DNA of 64,000 bases, from assembly GCF_028877475.1 (NCBI RefSeq), contig NZ_CP113527.1:3465501-3529500 (forward strand), in the 5' to 3' direction. This DNA is from Lysinibacillus irui. Its GTDB lineage: Bacteria > Bacillota > Bacilli > Bacillales_A > Planococcaceae. This document shows positions 46,876 through 53,833 of this stretch, piece after piece. Numbering within the stretch: the stretch's first letter is position 1; each line of letters begins with the position of its first letter. The position numbers and the translations under genes were made by a program. The notes under the pieces are model-generated. The model made no database searches. It was given only the letters and a program-made list of their open reading frames with translations, and was not told where the DNA came from.

Positions 46876-47919
46876 TTACTTCCCCTCTTTTCTCGCTGCA
46901 ATTTCCTGGGCCATTTCAATTGCATATTGGTCATTTGAGGATTCAATGAATTGCTGTAATTTAGCTATACCATGTCGATCTTCTACAATCGTTTTTGCCG
47001 CTTGAGAACGTACCCACCAATTCTCATCTTGAAGAAGTTGCTCTAAATAACTATAAGTGTAAGTAAGCGGTACATGCTTGAAAATTTTGGCAACCATTAA
47101 CCTTGCTTCCCACATTTCTGAAGTCACAAAAGGGATAAAGGGATCCATCTCATCAATAATACCTATTTCATAAAGGCCTTTTAATGCTCTGATGTTTATT
47201 TCCGTCGTATCATGGTCTAATAATTTTTTTAACTCCTCCAAATACTCCATCTTTCTTTTTACAGCAGCAGTATCAATAACAGCAAATTGCATATTAGCTG
47301 GCAAGCTATTAAAATCATGGAAAAATTGAATAAATACATTATCATCTAATAATACAAACAGTCTTCTATATTCACTTTCAGCGTAATTTACATTGGAATT
47401 TTTTATTTTCTCCATAAATAAATCTGGTTGGAAAAGGGAGTATATTTTTAATAACTGGAAATGTTCTTCATCTGTAATGTTATTTTTTTCGAATTCTTGG
47501 CACTTCGTTAGCAATTGATCTATTTGTAAGTCTGCAATTCGATAGAGGGCATTCATTCGAATACTCCATCGTCTACTTGATAAATCTTTTTCGTAGAATG
47601 CTTTTAAATATTGATTGGAGAATTGTTTAATTTTTAGTTCCAACTGTTCATTCCTTATATTCTTTAAATAGGATGAAAAAATTCTTTCAATAGCTTCAAC
47701 TTGCGCCCTTCCTCTAGGTACCAATACGATACTAAATAGTGCGTTATTGAATAAGTAATCATACCAAAGTTGAGAATAATTTTGTAAATAACGGTCACGA
47801 ACTTTTTCAAAATAGCTTTCACGCTGTCGCTGAACAAGTAAATACAGTAAAAAGATAAAGAGCACAACTAGTAAGAAGGAAATTATTGCGAAAAGCGTAG
47901 AAATAGTCAGCTTGATCAT
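46876..47919 (-). CDS. Membrane-anchored HEAT-repeat protein
   Basis: The 347-aa protein has one N-terminal membrane helix (ISTLFAIISFLLVVLFIFLLYLL, split about residues 4-28) and a cytosolic helical solenoid. HEAT-like repeats are clearest at residues 225-345 (INIRALKGLYEIGI, WEARLMVAKIFKHV, WWVRSQAAKTIVED). Such scaffolds hold protein complexes, so it may link the regulator to the glycosyltransferase. AGGTTTTGG precedes the ATG at 47919, which overlaps the upstream stop (ATGA). I do not recognise a named family. Confidence 0.75.
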   Translation of the reverse strand: MIKLTISTLFAIISFLLVVLFIFLLYLLVQRQRESYFEKVRDRYLQNYSQLWYDYLFNNALFSIVLVPRGRAQVEAIERIFSSYLKNIRNEQLELKIKQFSNQYLKAFYEKDLSSRRWSIRMNALYRIADLQIDQLLTKCQEFEKNNITDEEHFQLLKIYSLFQPDLFMEKIKNSNVNYAESEYRRLFVLLDDNVFIQFFHDFNSLPANMQFAVIDTAAVKRKMEYLEELKKLLDHDTTEINIRALKGLYEIGIIDEMDPFIPFVTSEMWEARLMVAKIFKHVPLTYTYSYLEQLLQDENWWVRSQAAKTIVEDRHGIAKLQQFIESSNDQYAIEMAQEIAARKEGK

Positions 47920-48788
47920 AGCCAAAACCTCGCAAAAGTTCTTTTAATTTTGGCTTCGAGCAAACGTAAATTAAATGGTTTGACAATATATTCATCAACA
48001 CCGCCTTCATAAGCATTAAGCGCTGCCCCTTCAGAATTGCGTTCTGACATCATATAAATAATAAATTTCTTTTCATTTGGCATATGTCGTAAGATATGCA
48101 ATATTTCTAAGCCATTTTTTAGAGGTAAAATATCATTCATAAGAATTAGATGCATATGCCCTGATTTATAATGATCCGATTGTAAAAAGCTATAACCATC
48201 CTCATAAGCCTTTACATCCAGAGTAAAATGAGGGATATCTAATTGTTTTAGCGTTGACTCTAATACTTGTCTAAAAATAGCGTTCTGTTCAATAATACTA
48301 ACTTTCACTAATTCCGTTGGTTGCTCACTATAATCTTTTACTTGTGCTATACTCCACGTTAATTGCTCATCCTCTGATAGCATTTGTTTATTTTTATTTA
48401 ACAACTCTTCAAAGATAACGTTATTATTTCTTATTTCTGTTATAGAGGCCTTTAATGCAATATGTTGAAACTTCCGTTCTGCTTCTAGGATGGCAAATAT
48501 TCGTTTTAAAAATGCTTTAGCTTCTACATCACTACTTTGTAAAAAAAAGATACCCCAATGATTTCCATCTGATAATTGAAAAAGCAAATCTGTCTTACGT
48601 ATTTTCGATTGTAAAAATGAGGTAACTTGATCATTCGTGGTTTCATTTGGTTGTGTAGAATTAGCTCTTTTTAAAAAGACTGCTGTTATTGTAAGGCGTG
48701 ATCTAATAACACTTTCCCGCCATATTTCAAAGTAGCGTTCTACTTCATGTTCTTGCATGATATCATGGGCGAATTTTATATCATTCAT
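47916..48788 (-). CDS. Degenerate GGDEF plus degenerate receiver-domain regulator
   Basis: The 290-aa soluble protein heads the polysaccharide locus. Residues 15-145 follow the GGDEF domain (RKTDLLFQLSDGNHWGIFF), but the GGDEF signature reads SDGNHW, so no cyclase activity is expected. Residues 160-290 follow a receiver (KVSIIEQNAIFRQVL, LILMNDILPLKNGLEIL, YIVKPFNLRLLEAK). The phospho-acceptor Asp is Asn and the acidic pair is EQ, while the Lys is kept. It is probably a ligand- or protein-binding switch. GGGAGTG supports the ATG at 48788. B. subtilis YdaK is a degenerate GGDEF analogue. Confidence 0.75.
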   Translation of the reverse strand: MNDIKFAHDIMQEHEVERYFEIWRESVIRSRLTITAVFLKRANSTQPNETTNDQVTSFLQSKIRKTDLLFQLSDGNHWGIFFLQSSDVEAKAFLKRIFAILEAERKFQHIALKASITEIRNNNVIFEELLNKNKQMLSEDEQLTWSIAQVKDYSEQPTELVKVSIIEQNAIFRQVLESTLKQLDIPHFTLDVKAYEDGYSFLQSDHYKSGHMHLILMNDILPLKNGLEILHILRHMPNEKKFIIYMMSERNSEGAALNAYEGGVDEYIVKPFNLRLLEAKIKRTFARFWL

Positions 48789-48840
48789 TAGAATCACTCC
48801 CTATTTGTTTTTCTATATTATTATTTTCTATCATTTATTT

Positions 48841-49008
48841 AATAAATTAACAACAGTATTATAGTAAAAAATATAACTAGACAATATCTGAACATACCTA
48901 TACGTCATAAAAAGTACATAGTTGAGGATAATTAATCATCTGTACCCTTTCTTAGGAAAGTTGGGCTTCCCAATGACCGAGATGAAAAGCAACCGCCTCG
49001 CTTTTTTC
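48841..49008 (+). ncRNA. Candidate structured small RNA between metQ and the polysaccharide locus
   Basis: On the plus strand several hairpins follow in series: GTACA/TGTAC (48914-48944 area), CTTTC/GAAAG (48947-48960), TTGGG/CCCAA (48961-48973) and CGAG/CTCG (48978-49000), then CTTTTTT. A candidate promoter (TTGTTT, 18 bp, TATCAT; 48805-48834) lies upstream. There is no open frame. Family is not recognised and the 5' end is a guess. Confidence 0.3.
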
Positions 49009-49016
49009 AATAACAC

Positions 49017-49054
49017 AAAAGGGTACATAAGTCATTAAACTTATGTACCCTTTT
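49017..49054. terminator. Terminator of metNPQ
   Basis: AAAAGGGTACATAAGT and ACTTATGTACCCTTTT form a perfect 16-bp stem with a six-base loop, 16 bp after the metQ stop. Confidence 0.9.
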
Positions 49055-49070
49055 GAAGAATTTTCAATTC

Positions 49071-49922
49071 TTATTTTACCGGCACTACTGCACCTTTCCA
49101 TTCTTCTAAGATGAAGTCTTGGATTTCTTTCGAAGTTAATACTTCTAATAATTTTTTAATTTCTGGTTTTGTTTCATCACCTTTACGTACAGCAATGATG
49201 TTTACATATGGAGATTCTTTGTCTTCAAGAGAAATAGCGTCTTCGATTGGGTTTAAGCCGTTATCAATAGCAAAGTTAGAGTTGATTAATACTGCATCAC
49301 CTTCGTCATTTTCATACATTTGTACAAGCATTTCTGGTGCAGTATTCGCATCGAATTTAAAGTTTTTAGGATTTTCTTCAATATCCTTTAATTCAGCTGC
49401 TGTTTTATCAATACCCTCTTTTAGTTTAATTAAGCCTTTTGCTTCTAATAATGATAGCATACGACCATGGTCGGATACTGAATTAGAAAGTAAAATTGTT
49501 GCTCCTTCAGGAAGGTCCTCTAATGATTTATATTTTTTAGAGTAAATACCGATTGGTTCAATATGAACGCCACCTGCATTAACGAAATCATAGCCATTGT
49601 CTTTAATTTGTAACTCTAAGTAAGGAATATGCTGGAAATAGTTTGCATCAATTTCTTCTGACTCTAAATCTTGGTTTGGCAAAACATAATCTGTATATGT
49701 TTCGATTTCAAGATCAATACCTTCTTTTGCTAAAATCGGTTTTGCCTTTTCTAAAATAACAGCATGTGGTGTGTTAGAAGCACCTACTTTTAATGTTACG
49801 TTTTCTTTGCTATCTGATTGATCATCTGATGCTGAATTTGCATCTTCTTTTTTATCAGTACCACAAGCTGCTAAAGCTAGGACAAGTATTGATAAAAATA
49901 ATCCTGCCAATAATTTCTTCAT
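49071..49922 (-). CDS. metQ: Methionine ABC transporter substrate-binding lipoprotein
   Basis: The 283-aa NlpA/MetQ-family lipoprotein has lipobox LALAACG near residues 15-21. Family strings include LKVGASNTPHAVILEKAKP, YTDYVLPNQDLESEEIDANYFQHIPYL and NSNFAIDNGLNP. It binds methionine outside the membrane and hands it to MetP. It is the last gene of the SAM-controlled operon, 70 bp after metP. Confidence 0.94.
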   Translation of the reverse strand: MKKLLAGLFLSILVLALAACGTDKKEDANSASDDQSDSKENVTLKVGASNTPHAVILEKAKPILAKEGIDLEIETYTDYVLPNQDLESEEIDANYFQHIPYLELQIKDNGYDFVNAGGVHIEPIGIYSKKYKSLEDLPEGATILLSNSVSDHGRMLSLLEAKGLIKLKEGIDKTAAELKDIEENPKNFKFDANTAPEMLVQMYENDEGDAVLINSNFAIDNGLNPIEDAISLEDKESPYVNIIAVRKGDETKPEIKKLLEVLTSKEIQDFILEEWKGAVVPVK

Positions 49923-49992
49923 TTATGACACTCCCTTTTACTTTGTTTGAAATATGTTAGCGGTAAGAACCGGAATAACCTCTAATGTCTTT

Positions 49993-50661
49993 CTAGCGTT
50001 TATCGATTTTATCGGTAATGACATCACCAATCCATTGAATGATAAATACAACTACTAAGATCAAAATAGTTGCCATTAATGTCACATCTTGGCGATTTCG
50101 TTGGAAGCCATCAAGGAAAGCTAAGTTTCCAAGACCACCTGCACCGATAATCCCTGCCATTGCAGTATAACCAACAAGTGCTACAGCCGTTACGGTAATA
50201 CCAGAAATCAGAGCTGGTAATGATTCAGGGATTAGGACTTTCCAAATAATTGTGGACGTTTTAGCCCCCATTGAACGAGCTGCTTCAATGACACCTTTAT
50301 CAATTTCGCGTAATGCAATTAAAACCATACGAGCGTAAAATGGAGCTGCACCGATAATTAAGGCTGGTAAAGCCGCATTTGCTCCGCGAATTGTCCCAAG
50401 TAAAAACTTCGTAAATGGAATTAATAAAATAATTAATACGATAAATGGAATGGAACGGAATATATTAACGAGTGACCCCGTTAAAAAGTTAACAATTTTA
50501 TTAGCCCATAACTGATTAGGACTTGTTAAAAATAGCAAGATACCAATAACCAATCCAAGAATAAATGTGACAAATGTTGAAATAGCTGTCATATACAATG
50601 TTTCATACGTAGCTTGCCACATATTTTCCCAGTCTACGTTCGGAAAGAGATTAGTTAGCAT
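49993..50661 (-). CDS. metP: Methionine ABC transporter permease
   Basis: The 222-aa permease has five to six helices and the EAA-type loop EAARSMGAKTSTIIWKVLIPESLPAL near residue 130 that docks with MetN. It corresponds to MetI/MetP. The ATG lies 11 bases inside the metN frame, which implies translational coupling. Confidence 0.93.
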   Translation of the reverse strand: MLTNLFPNVDWENMWQATYETLYMTAISTFVTFILGLVIGILLFLTSPNQLWANKIVNFLTGSLVNIFRSIPFIVLIILLIPFTKFLLGTIRGANAALPALIIGAAPFYARMVLIALREIDKGVIEAARSMGAKTSTIIWKVLIPESLPALISGITVTAVALVGYTAMAGIIGAGGLGNLAFLDGFQRNRQDVTLMATILILVVVFIIQWIGDVITDKIDKR

Positions 50662-51679
50662 TTGCGATCACCTCCGTTTGAACTTCGACTGTATTTAAAT
50701 AATGTAGGGCATCAGCCACATTTTCCTTAGAACCATCAATTTGCACAATAAGTGTACCGTATGCTCCATTTTTCGTTTGCGAAATATTGCCATGAACAAT
50801 GCTTACTTCCACATCGAATTTTTTAACAAGATGTGAAATGACGGGCTGTTCCGTTTTTTCACCAACAAAGATCAGCTTGACAAGTTGACCAGTTGGGTAG
50901 TTTGCTTTGATCTGTTCCACTGTATCCTTTGTTTCTTTTGTGTCGGTAATCTGGGCTACAAATTTCTTAGTAATAGCTGCTTGTGGTGCTTGGAAAACTT
51001 GCAACACCTCACCACGCTCTACAATTTCACCAGCCTCCATTACGGCTACACGATGACATATTTTACGGATAACGTGCATTTCATGGGTAATCAATACGAT
51101 CGTTAACCCTAAACGTTCATTGATATCAACTAGTAAGTCAAGAATAGCATCTGTCGTTTCAGGATCCAGTGCAGATGTCGCCTCATCACATAGTAAAACT
51201 TCTGGATTATTAGCTAATGCTCGTGCAATCCCAACTCGCTGCTTTTGACCACCTGAAAGCTGTGATGGGTATGCCTTATCACGTCCTTCTAAACCTACAA
51301 GTGAGATTAACTCCTTCACACGGGCTTCTCGTTGAGCTTTTGGAACACCTGCAATTTCCAGAGGGAAAGCGATGTTTTCAGCAACTGTTCTAGACCAAAG
51401 TAAATTGAAATGCTGGAAGATCATACTTACCTTTTGTCTAGCAGCTCTTAACTTTTGCCCTTTAATGGATGAAAATTCTAGATTGTTTACTGTTACCGTT
51501 CCTGTTGTCGGTTTCTCTAATCCATTTAATAAACGAATCATGGTACTTTTACCGGCACCACTATAGCCGATGATGCCAAAGATTTCACCTTTATTTATAG
51601 TAAGGTTGACGTCTTTGACTGCCGTTAATTCGCCATTTGCTGTTTTGTATTTCTTCGTAATATTTTGAAGCTGAATCAT
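50651..51679 (-). CDS. metN: Methionine ABC transporter ATP-binding protein
   Basis: The 342-aa ATPase has Walker A GYSGAGKSTM, signature LSGGQKQRVGIARAL, Walker B LLCDEATSALDP, and H-loop VLITHEMHVI. A C-terminal ACT-like NIL domain from about residue 265 (LIFVGEKTEQPVISHLV) allows inhibition by methionine. AAAAGGAGT precedes the ATG at 51679. The frame further upstream runs through the riboswitch terminator and is not translated. Confidence 0.95.
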   Translation of the reverse strand: MIQLQNITKKYKTANGELTAVKDVNLTINKGEIFGIIGYSGAGKSTMIRLLNGLEKPTTGTVTVNNLEFSSIKGQKLRAARQKVSMIFQHFNLLWSRTVAENIAFPLEIAGVPKAQREARVKELISLVGLEGRDKAYPSQLSGGQKQRVGIARALANNPEVLLCDEATSALDPETTDAILDLLVDINERLGLTIVLITHEMHVIRKICHRVAVMEAGEIVERGEVLQVFQAPQAAITKKFVAQITDTKETKDTVEQIKANYPTGQLVKLIFVGEKTEQPVISHLVKKFDVEVSIVHGNISQTKNGAYGTLIVQIDGSKENVADALHYLNTVEVQTEVIANAN

Positions 51680-51702
51680 AGCGAATACTCCTTTTCTTAT
51701 AT

Positions 51703-51739
51703 AAAAAAACCCCTTCACTCATAGACAAGTAGAAGGGGT
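51703..51739 (-). terminator. Expression-platform terminator of the metNPQ riboswitch
   Basis: ACCCCTTC and GAAGGGGT form an 8-bp stem followed by seven U, between the SAM aptamer and the metN ribosome site. Confidence 0.88.
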
Positions 51740-51762
51740 CACGTATGATACGTTAAACCGTT

Positions 51763-51866
51763 CTCTCATCTTTCAAAGAAAAATCTTTGGGTGATTTGGC
51801 ACCTTTTCACATGGTGATGGTTGCCGGGCTTCATAGGGCACTTCCCTCCGCCGCTCTTCATAAGAG
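51763..51866 (-). promoter_or_regulatory. SAM-I (S-box) riboswitch aptamer
   Basis: The minus strand shows CTCTTATGAAGAG, GGCGGAGGGA, TGCCCTATGAAGCCCGGCAA, then AAGGTGCCAAATCACCC, AAAGATTTTTCTTTGAAAG and the closing ATGAGAG. This is the full S-box core with P1 formed by CTCTTAT and ATGAGAG. SAM binding should stabilise P1 and let the terminator at 51703-51739 form, turning metNPQ off. Confidence 0.96.
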
Positions 51867-51922
51867 TTCGATATATTTAATGTTTTAGTAATATATTTGA
51901 TACTTTACCACGCTAGTAATGT

Positions 51923-52234
51923 TCAGTCAATTGATTTTTTTAACAATTCGTACAAAAAAGGTACAGATTGAAAAGCATAAATTTTATCTGTCACTTTCCC
52001 GCCATCAGTAACAAGTAAACATGGGACACTTTCAATTTGATGCTCATAAGCAATCTGCTCTAGAAAGTTGATATTTGCTTTGCCAATTTGAAGCTGTGGC
52101 AGCAATTGTTCAATAACTGACAGCATTTTTGATGCCACCGCACATGTTCCACACATCGGTGTATATAAATAAAATGCAGCTTTTTCACCCGACTGTATAG
52201 CCGCTTCCCACTGCTCTTTTGACCATTCTTCCAT
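51923..52234 (-). CDS. yusE: Thioredoxin-like protein YusE
   Basis: The 103-aa thioredoxin-fold protein has the active-site pair in YTPMCGTCAVASKML near residue 25 and the cis-proline segment ESVPCLLVTDGG near 70. The ATG at 52234 is preferred over an upstream GTG. It follows yusF by 15 bp, as in B. subtilis. The substrate is unknown. Confidence 0.87.
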   Translation of the reverse strand: MEEWSKEQWEAAIQSGEKAAFYLYTPMCGTCAVASKMLSVIEQLLPQLQIGKANINFLEQIAYEHQIESVPCLLVTDGGKVTDKIYAFQSVPFLYELLKKSID

Positions 52235-52249
52235 TGATTTCACGCAACC

Positions 52250-52591
52250 TTACAAAATATATTCATTATGGATTGAGAAATGAGCGCGCAATAAAATCAT
52301 CGCTAACACTTTTCTTGGTGTTGTCTCTACTTCCTTATATGTTGGCATTGTACGTAAATGCTCAGCCTCTGGATAATGTCTGTCCATTAATGCACGTAGC
52401 TTATCGCCAGACGTATCTGCATCAAAAAAAGTGAAAAGCTCACAGCCCTCATAAGGATCGAGTAGCTCTTCTAATTGATGCACACCAATTGTACCATTCG
52501 TACAAAGTATTGTAACATTCTCATTTAAAATAGGCTCAATTTGTAGCTTATCTGAGCGTCCTTCTACGATCAAGCATTTTCCCTCGAACAT
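52250..52591 (-). CDS. yusF: Toprim-domain protein YusF
   Basis: The 113-aa single-domain Toprim protein has the catalytic Glu in LIVEGRSDKLQ near residue 8 and the DxD in FDADTSGDKLR near 55. The domain is shared with primases, RNase M5 and topoisomerases, so it may cut or bind nucleic acid. No role is proven. GGAGGTGGC precedes the ATG at 52591. Confidence 0.87.
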   Translation of the reverse strand: MFEGKCLIVEGRSDKLQIEPILNENVTILCTNGTIGVHQLEELLDPYEGCELFTFFDADTSGDKLRALMDRHYPEAEHLRTMPTYKEVETTPRKVLAMILLRAHFSIHNEYIL

Positions 52592-52637
52592 TACGCCACC
52601 TCCAATTAGACATCCCCACTTATAAGTCATTATATAA

Positions 52638-52667
52638 CAAAAAACGCCGGTAGTTTCCGACGTTTTT
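52638..52667 (-). terminator. Terminator of gcvH
   Basis: AAAACGCCGG/CCGACGTTTT with a short loop and a U-run in leftward RNA, 16 bp after the gcvH stop. Confidence 0.8.
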
Positions 52668-52682
52668 CGATTATAGCTTGTC

Positions 52683-53063
52683 TTATTCAGCGATCATTTC
52701 TTCGTATTGCTCTGCTGTCATAAGTTTTTCAACTTCAGATGCATCAGCAGGCTCAACAACGATCATCCATGCTTTTTCATATGGTGATTCATTAACGAAT
52801 TCTGGGCTATCTTCTAAATCTGCATTGACTTCAACTACAGTACCTGAGATTGGTGCATATAATTCAGAAACAGTTTTAACTGATTCTACGCTACCGAATG
52901 GATCATCTGTTTTGATTTCGTCGCCAACCTGTGGAAGCTCAACGAAAACGATATCTCCTAATTCAGATTGTGCGAAGTGAGTAATACCAATACGTACTTT
53001 TCCATCTTCTACTTTTACCCATTCATGTTCTTCAGAGTATCGTAAGTCTTTAGGTGTGCTCAT
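52683..53063 (-). CDS. gcvH: Glycine cleavage system H protein
   Basis: The 126-aa lipoyl carrier begins [22 protein letters not shown]. The lipoylated lysine is in [17 protein letters not shown] near residue 63. In Bacilli GcvH also relays lipoyl groups to other enzymes, which links it to LipA in this window. GGAGGGG precedes the ATG at 53063. Confidence 0.95.
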   Translation of the reverse strand: MSTPKDLRYSEEHEWVKVEDGKVRIGITHFAQSELGDIVFVELPQVGDEIKTDDPFGSVESVKTVSELYAPISGTVVEVNADLEDSPEFVNESPYEKAWMIVVEPADASEVEKLMTAEQYEEMIAE

Positions 53064-53278
53064 GCAATAAACCCCTCCATAAATATGTAATATATTCACT
53101 TTCAGTGTGCCATACTTCTCCTATAAAAACAAGATTCAATTACACCTCTAGGTAATTGAAAGCATATTTTTTCGAGTTCGCTTCAAAAATTAGAAACATC
53201 CATCGGAGACATTATTTTCATTCAGATCATGCCTTACACTTCCAAATAGAGGTAAGCCCTTTATCACGATCAAGACGG

Positions 53279-53635
53279 CTATTTCCAAGTTTGCTCAAAA
53301 TCAGCTTCTTTAAACCCTAACGTTACTTTTTTTCCATCAGTCACGATAGGTCGTTTAATTAACATACCATCAGAAGCAAGTAGCTCAAGCTGTTCCTCTT
53401 CCGTCATATCAGCCAACTTGTCCTTTAAACCAAGCTCACGATATTTCATACCAGATGTATTAAAAAACTTCTTTAAAGGCATTCCACTTGCCTGCCATAA
53501 AGCTGTTATTTCTTCCTTTGTAGGTGGTTGCTCTACAATGTGAACCTCTTCATAGGAAACTTCATGATCATTTAACCACTTTTGCGCTTTTTTACATGTT
53601 GTACATTTAGGGTAATGGATAAATTGAATAGTCAT
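53279..53635 (-). CDS. yusI: ArsC/Spx-family protein YusI
   Basis: The 118-aa protein has the N-terminal CTTCKKA motif (FIHYPKCTTCKKAQKWL) and the conserved RPIVTDGKKVTLGFKE segment of the ArsC/YffB/Spx group. The function is unproven, and a glutathione- or bacillithiol-dependent reductase is possible. The region 53100-53278 upstream of gcvH shows nothing clear. Confidence 0.87.
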   Translation of the reverse strand: MTIQFIHYPKCTTCKKAQKWLNDHEVSYEEVHIVEQPPTKEEITALWQASGMPLKKFFNTSGMKYRELGLKDKLADMTEEEQLELLASDGMLIKRPIVTDGKKVTLGFKEADFEQTWK

Positions 53636-53705
53636 TAATATGCTCCTCTACTGTCTTTTTCTGTAGTATACCATCATAATTGTTTTGAATGGAGGAACTT
53701 CTCTC

Positions 53706-53795
53706 ATTTTCATCAGTCTATCCATCTGTTTTGCTTTTTTATCCGTCACTTTTATGATTCTCTATTTTGCAATTTATTGGTATCGCAAAAACTAG
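53706..53795 (+). CDS. Candidate 29-aa single-helix membrane peptide with non-ATG start
   Basis: GGAGG at 53691-53695 is followed ten bases later by ATT and an open frame reading IFISLSICFAFLSVTFMILY...WYRKN, a clean membrane helix with a positive end, then TAG. A terminator begins within the stop region. An in-frame TTG at 53685 is the other possible start but lies before the GGAGG. Translation is unproven. Confidence 0.3.
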   Translation: MFISLSICFAFLSVTFMILYFAIYWYRKN

Positions 53796-53820
53796 CTACC
53801 CAAAAGAGGATAGCTAGTTT
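53788..53820. terminator. Terminator of fadE (bidirectional)
   Basis: AAACTAGCTA/TAGCTAGTTT (10 bp) lies 13 bp after the fadE stop, with an A-run and a T-run on either side. Confidence 0.8.
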
Positions 53821-53833
53821 GCTACATTGATGA

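Noticed and set aside
48914..49008. c-di-GMP riboswitch at the head of the polysaccharide locus
   Set aside because: The conserved GEMM-I or c-di-GMP-II motifs are not present on either strand, so it is kept only as an unassigned structured RNA.
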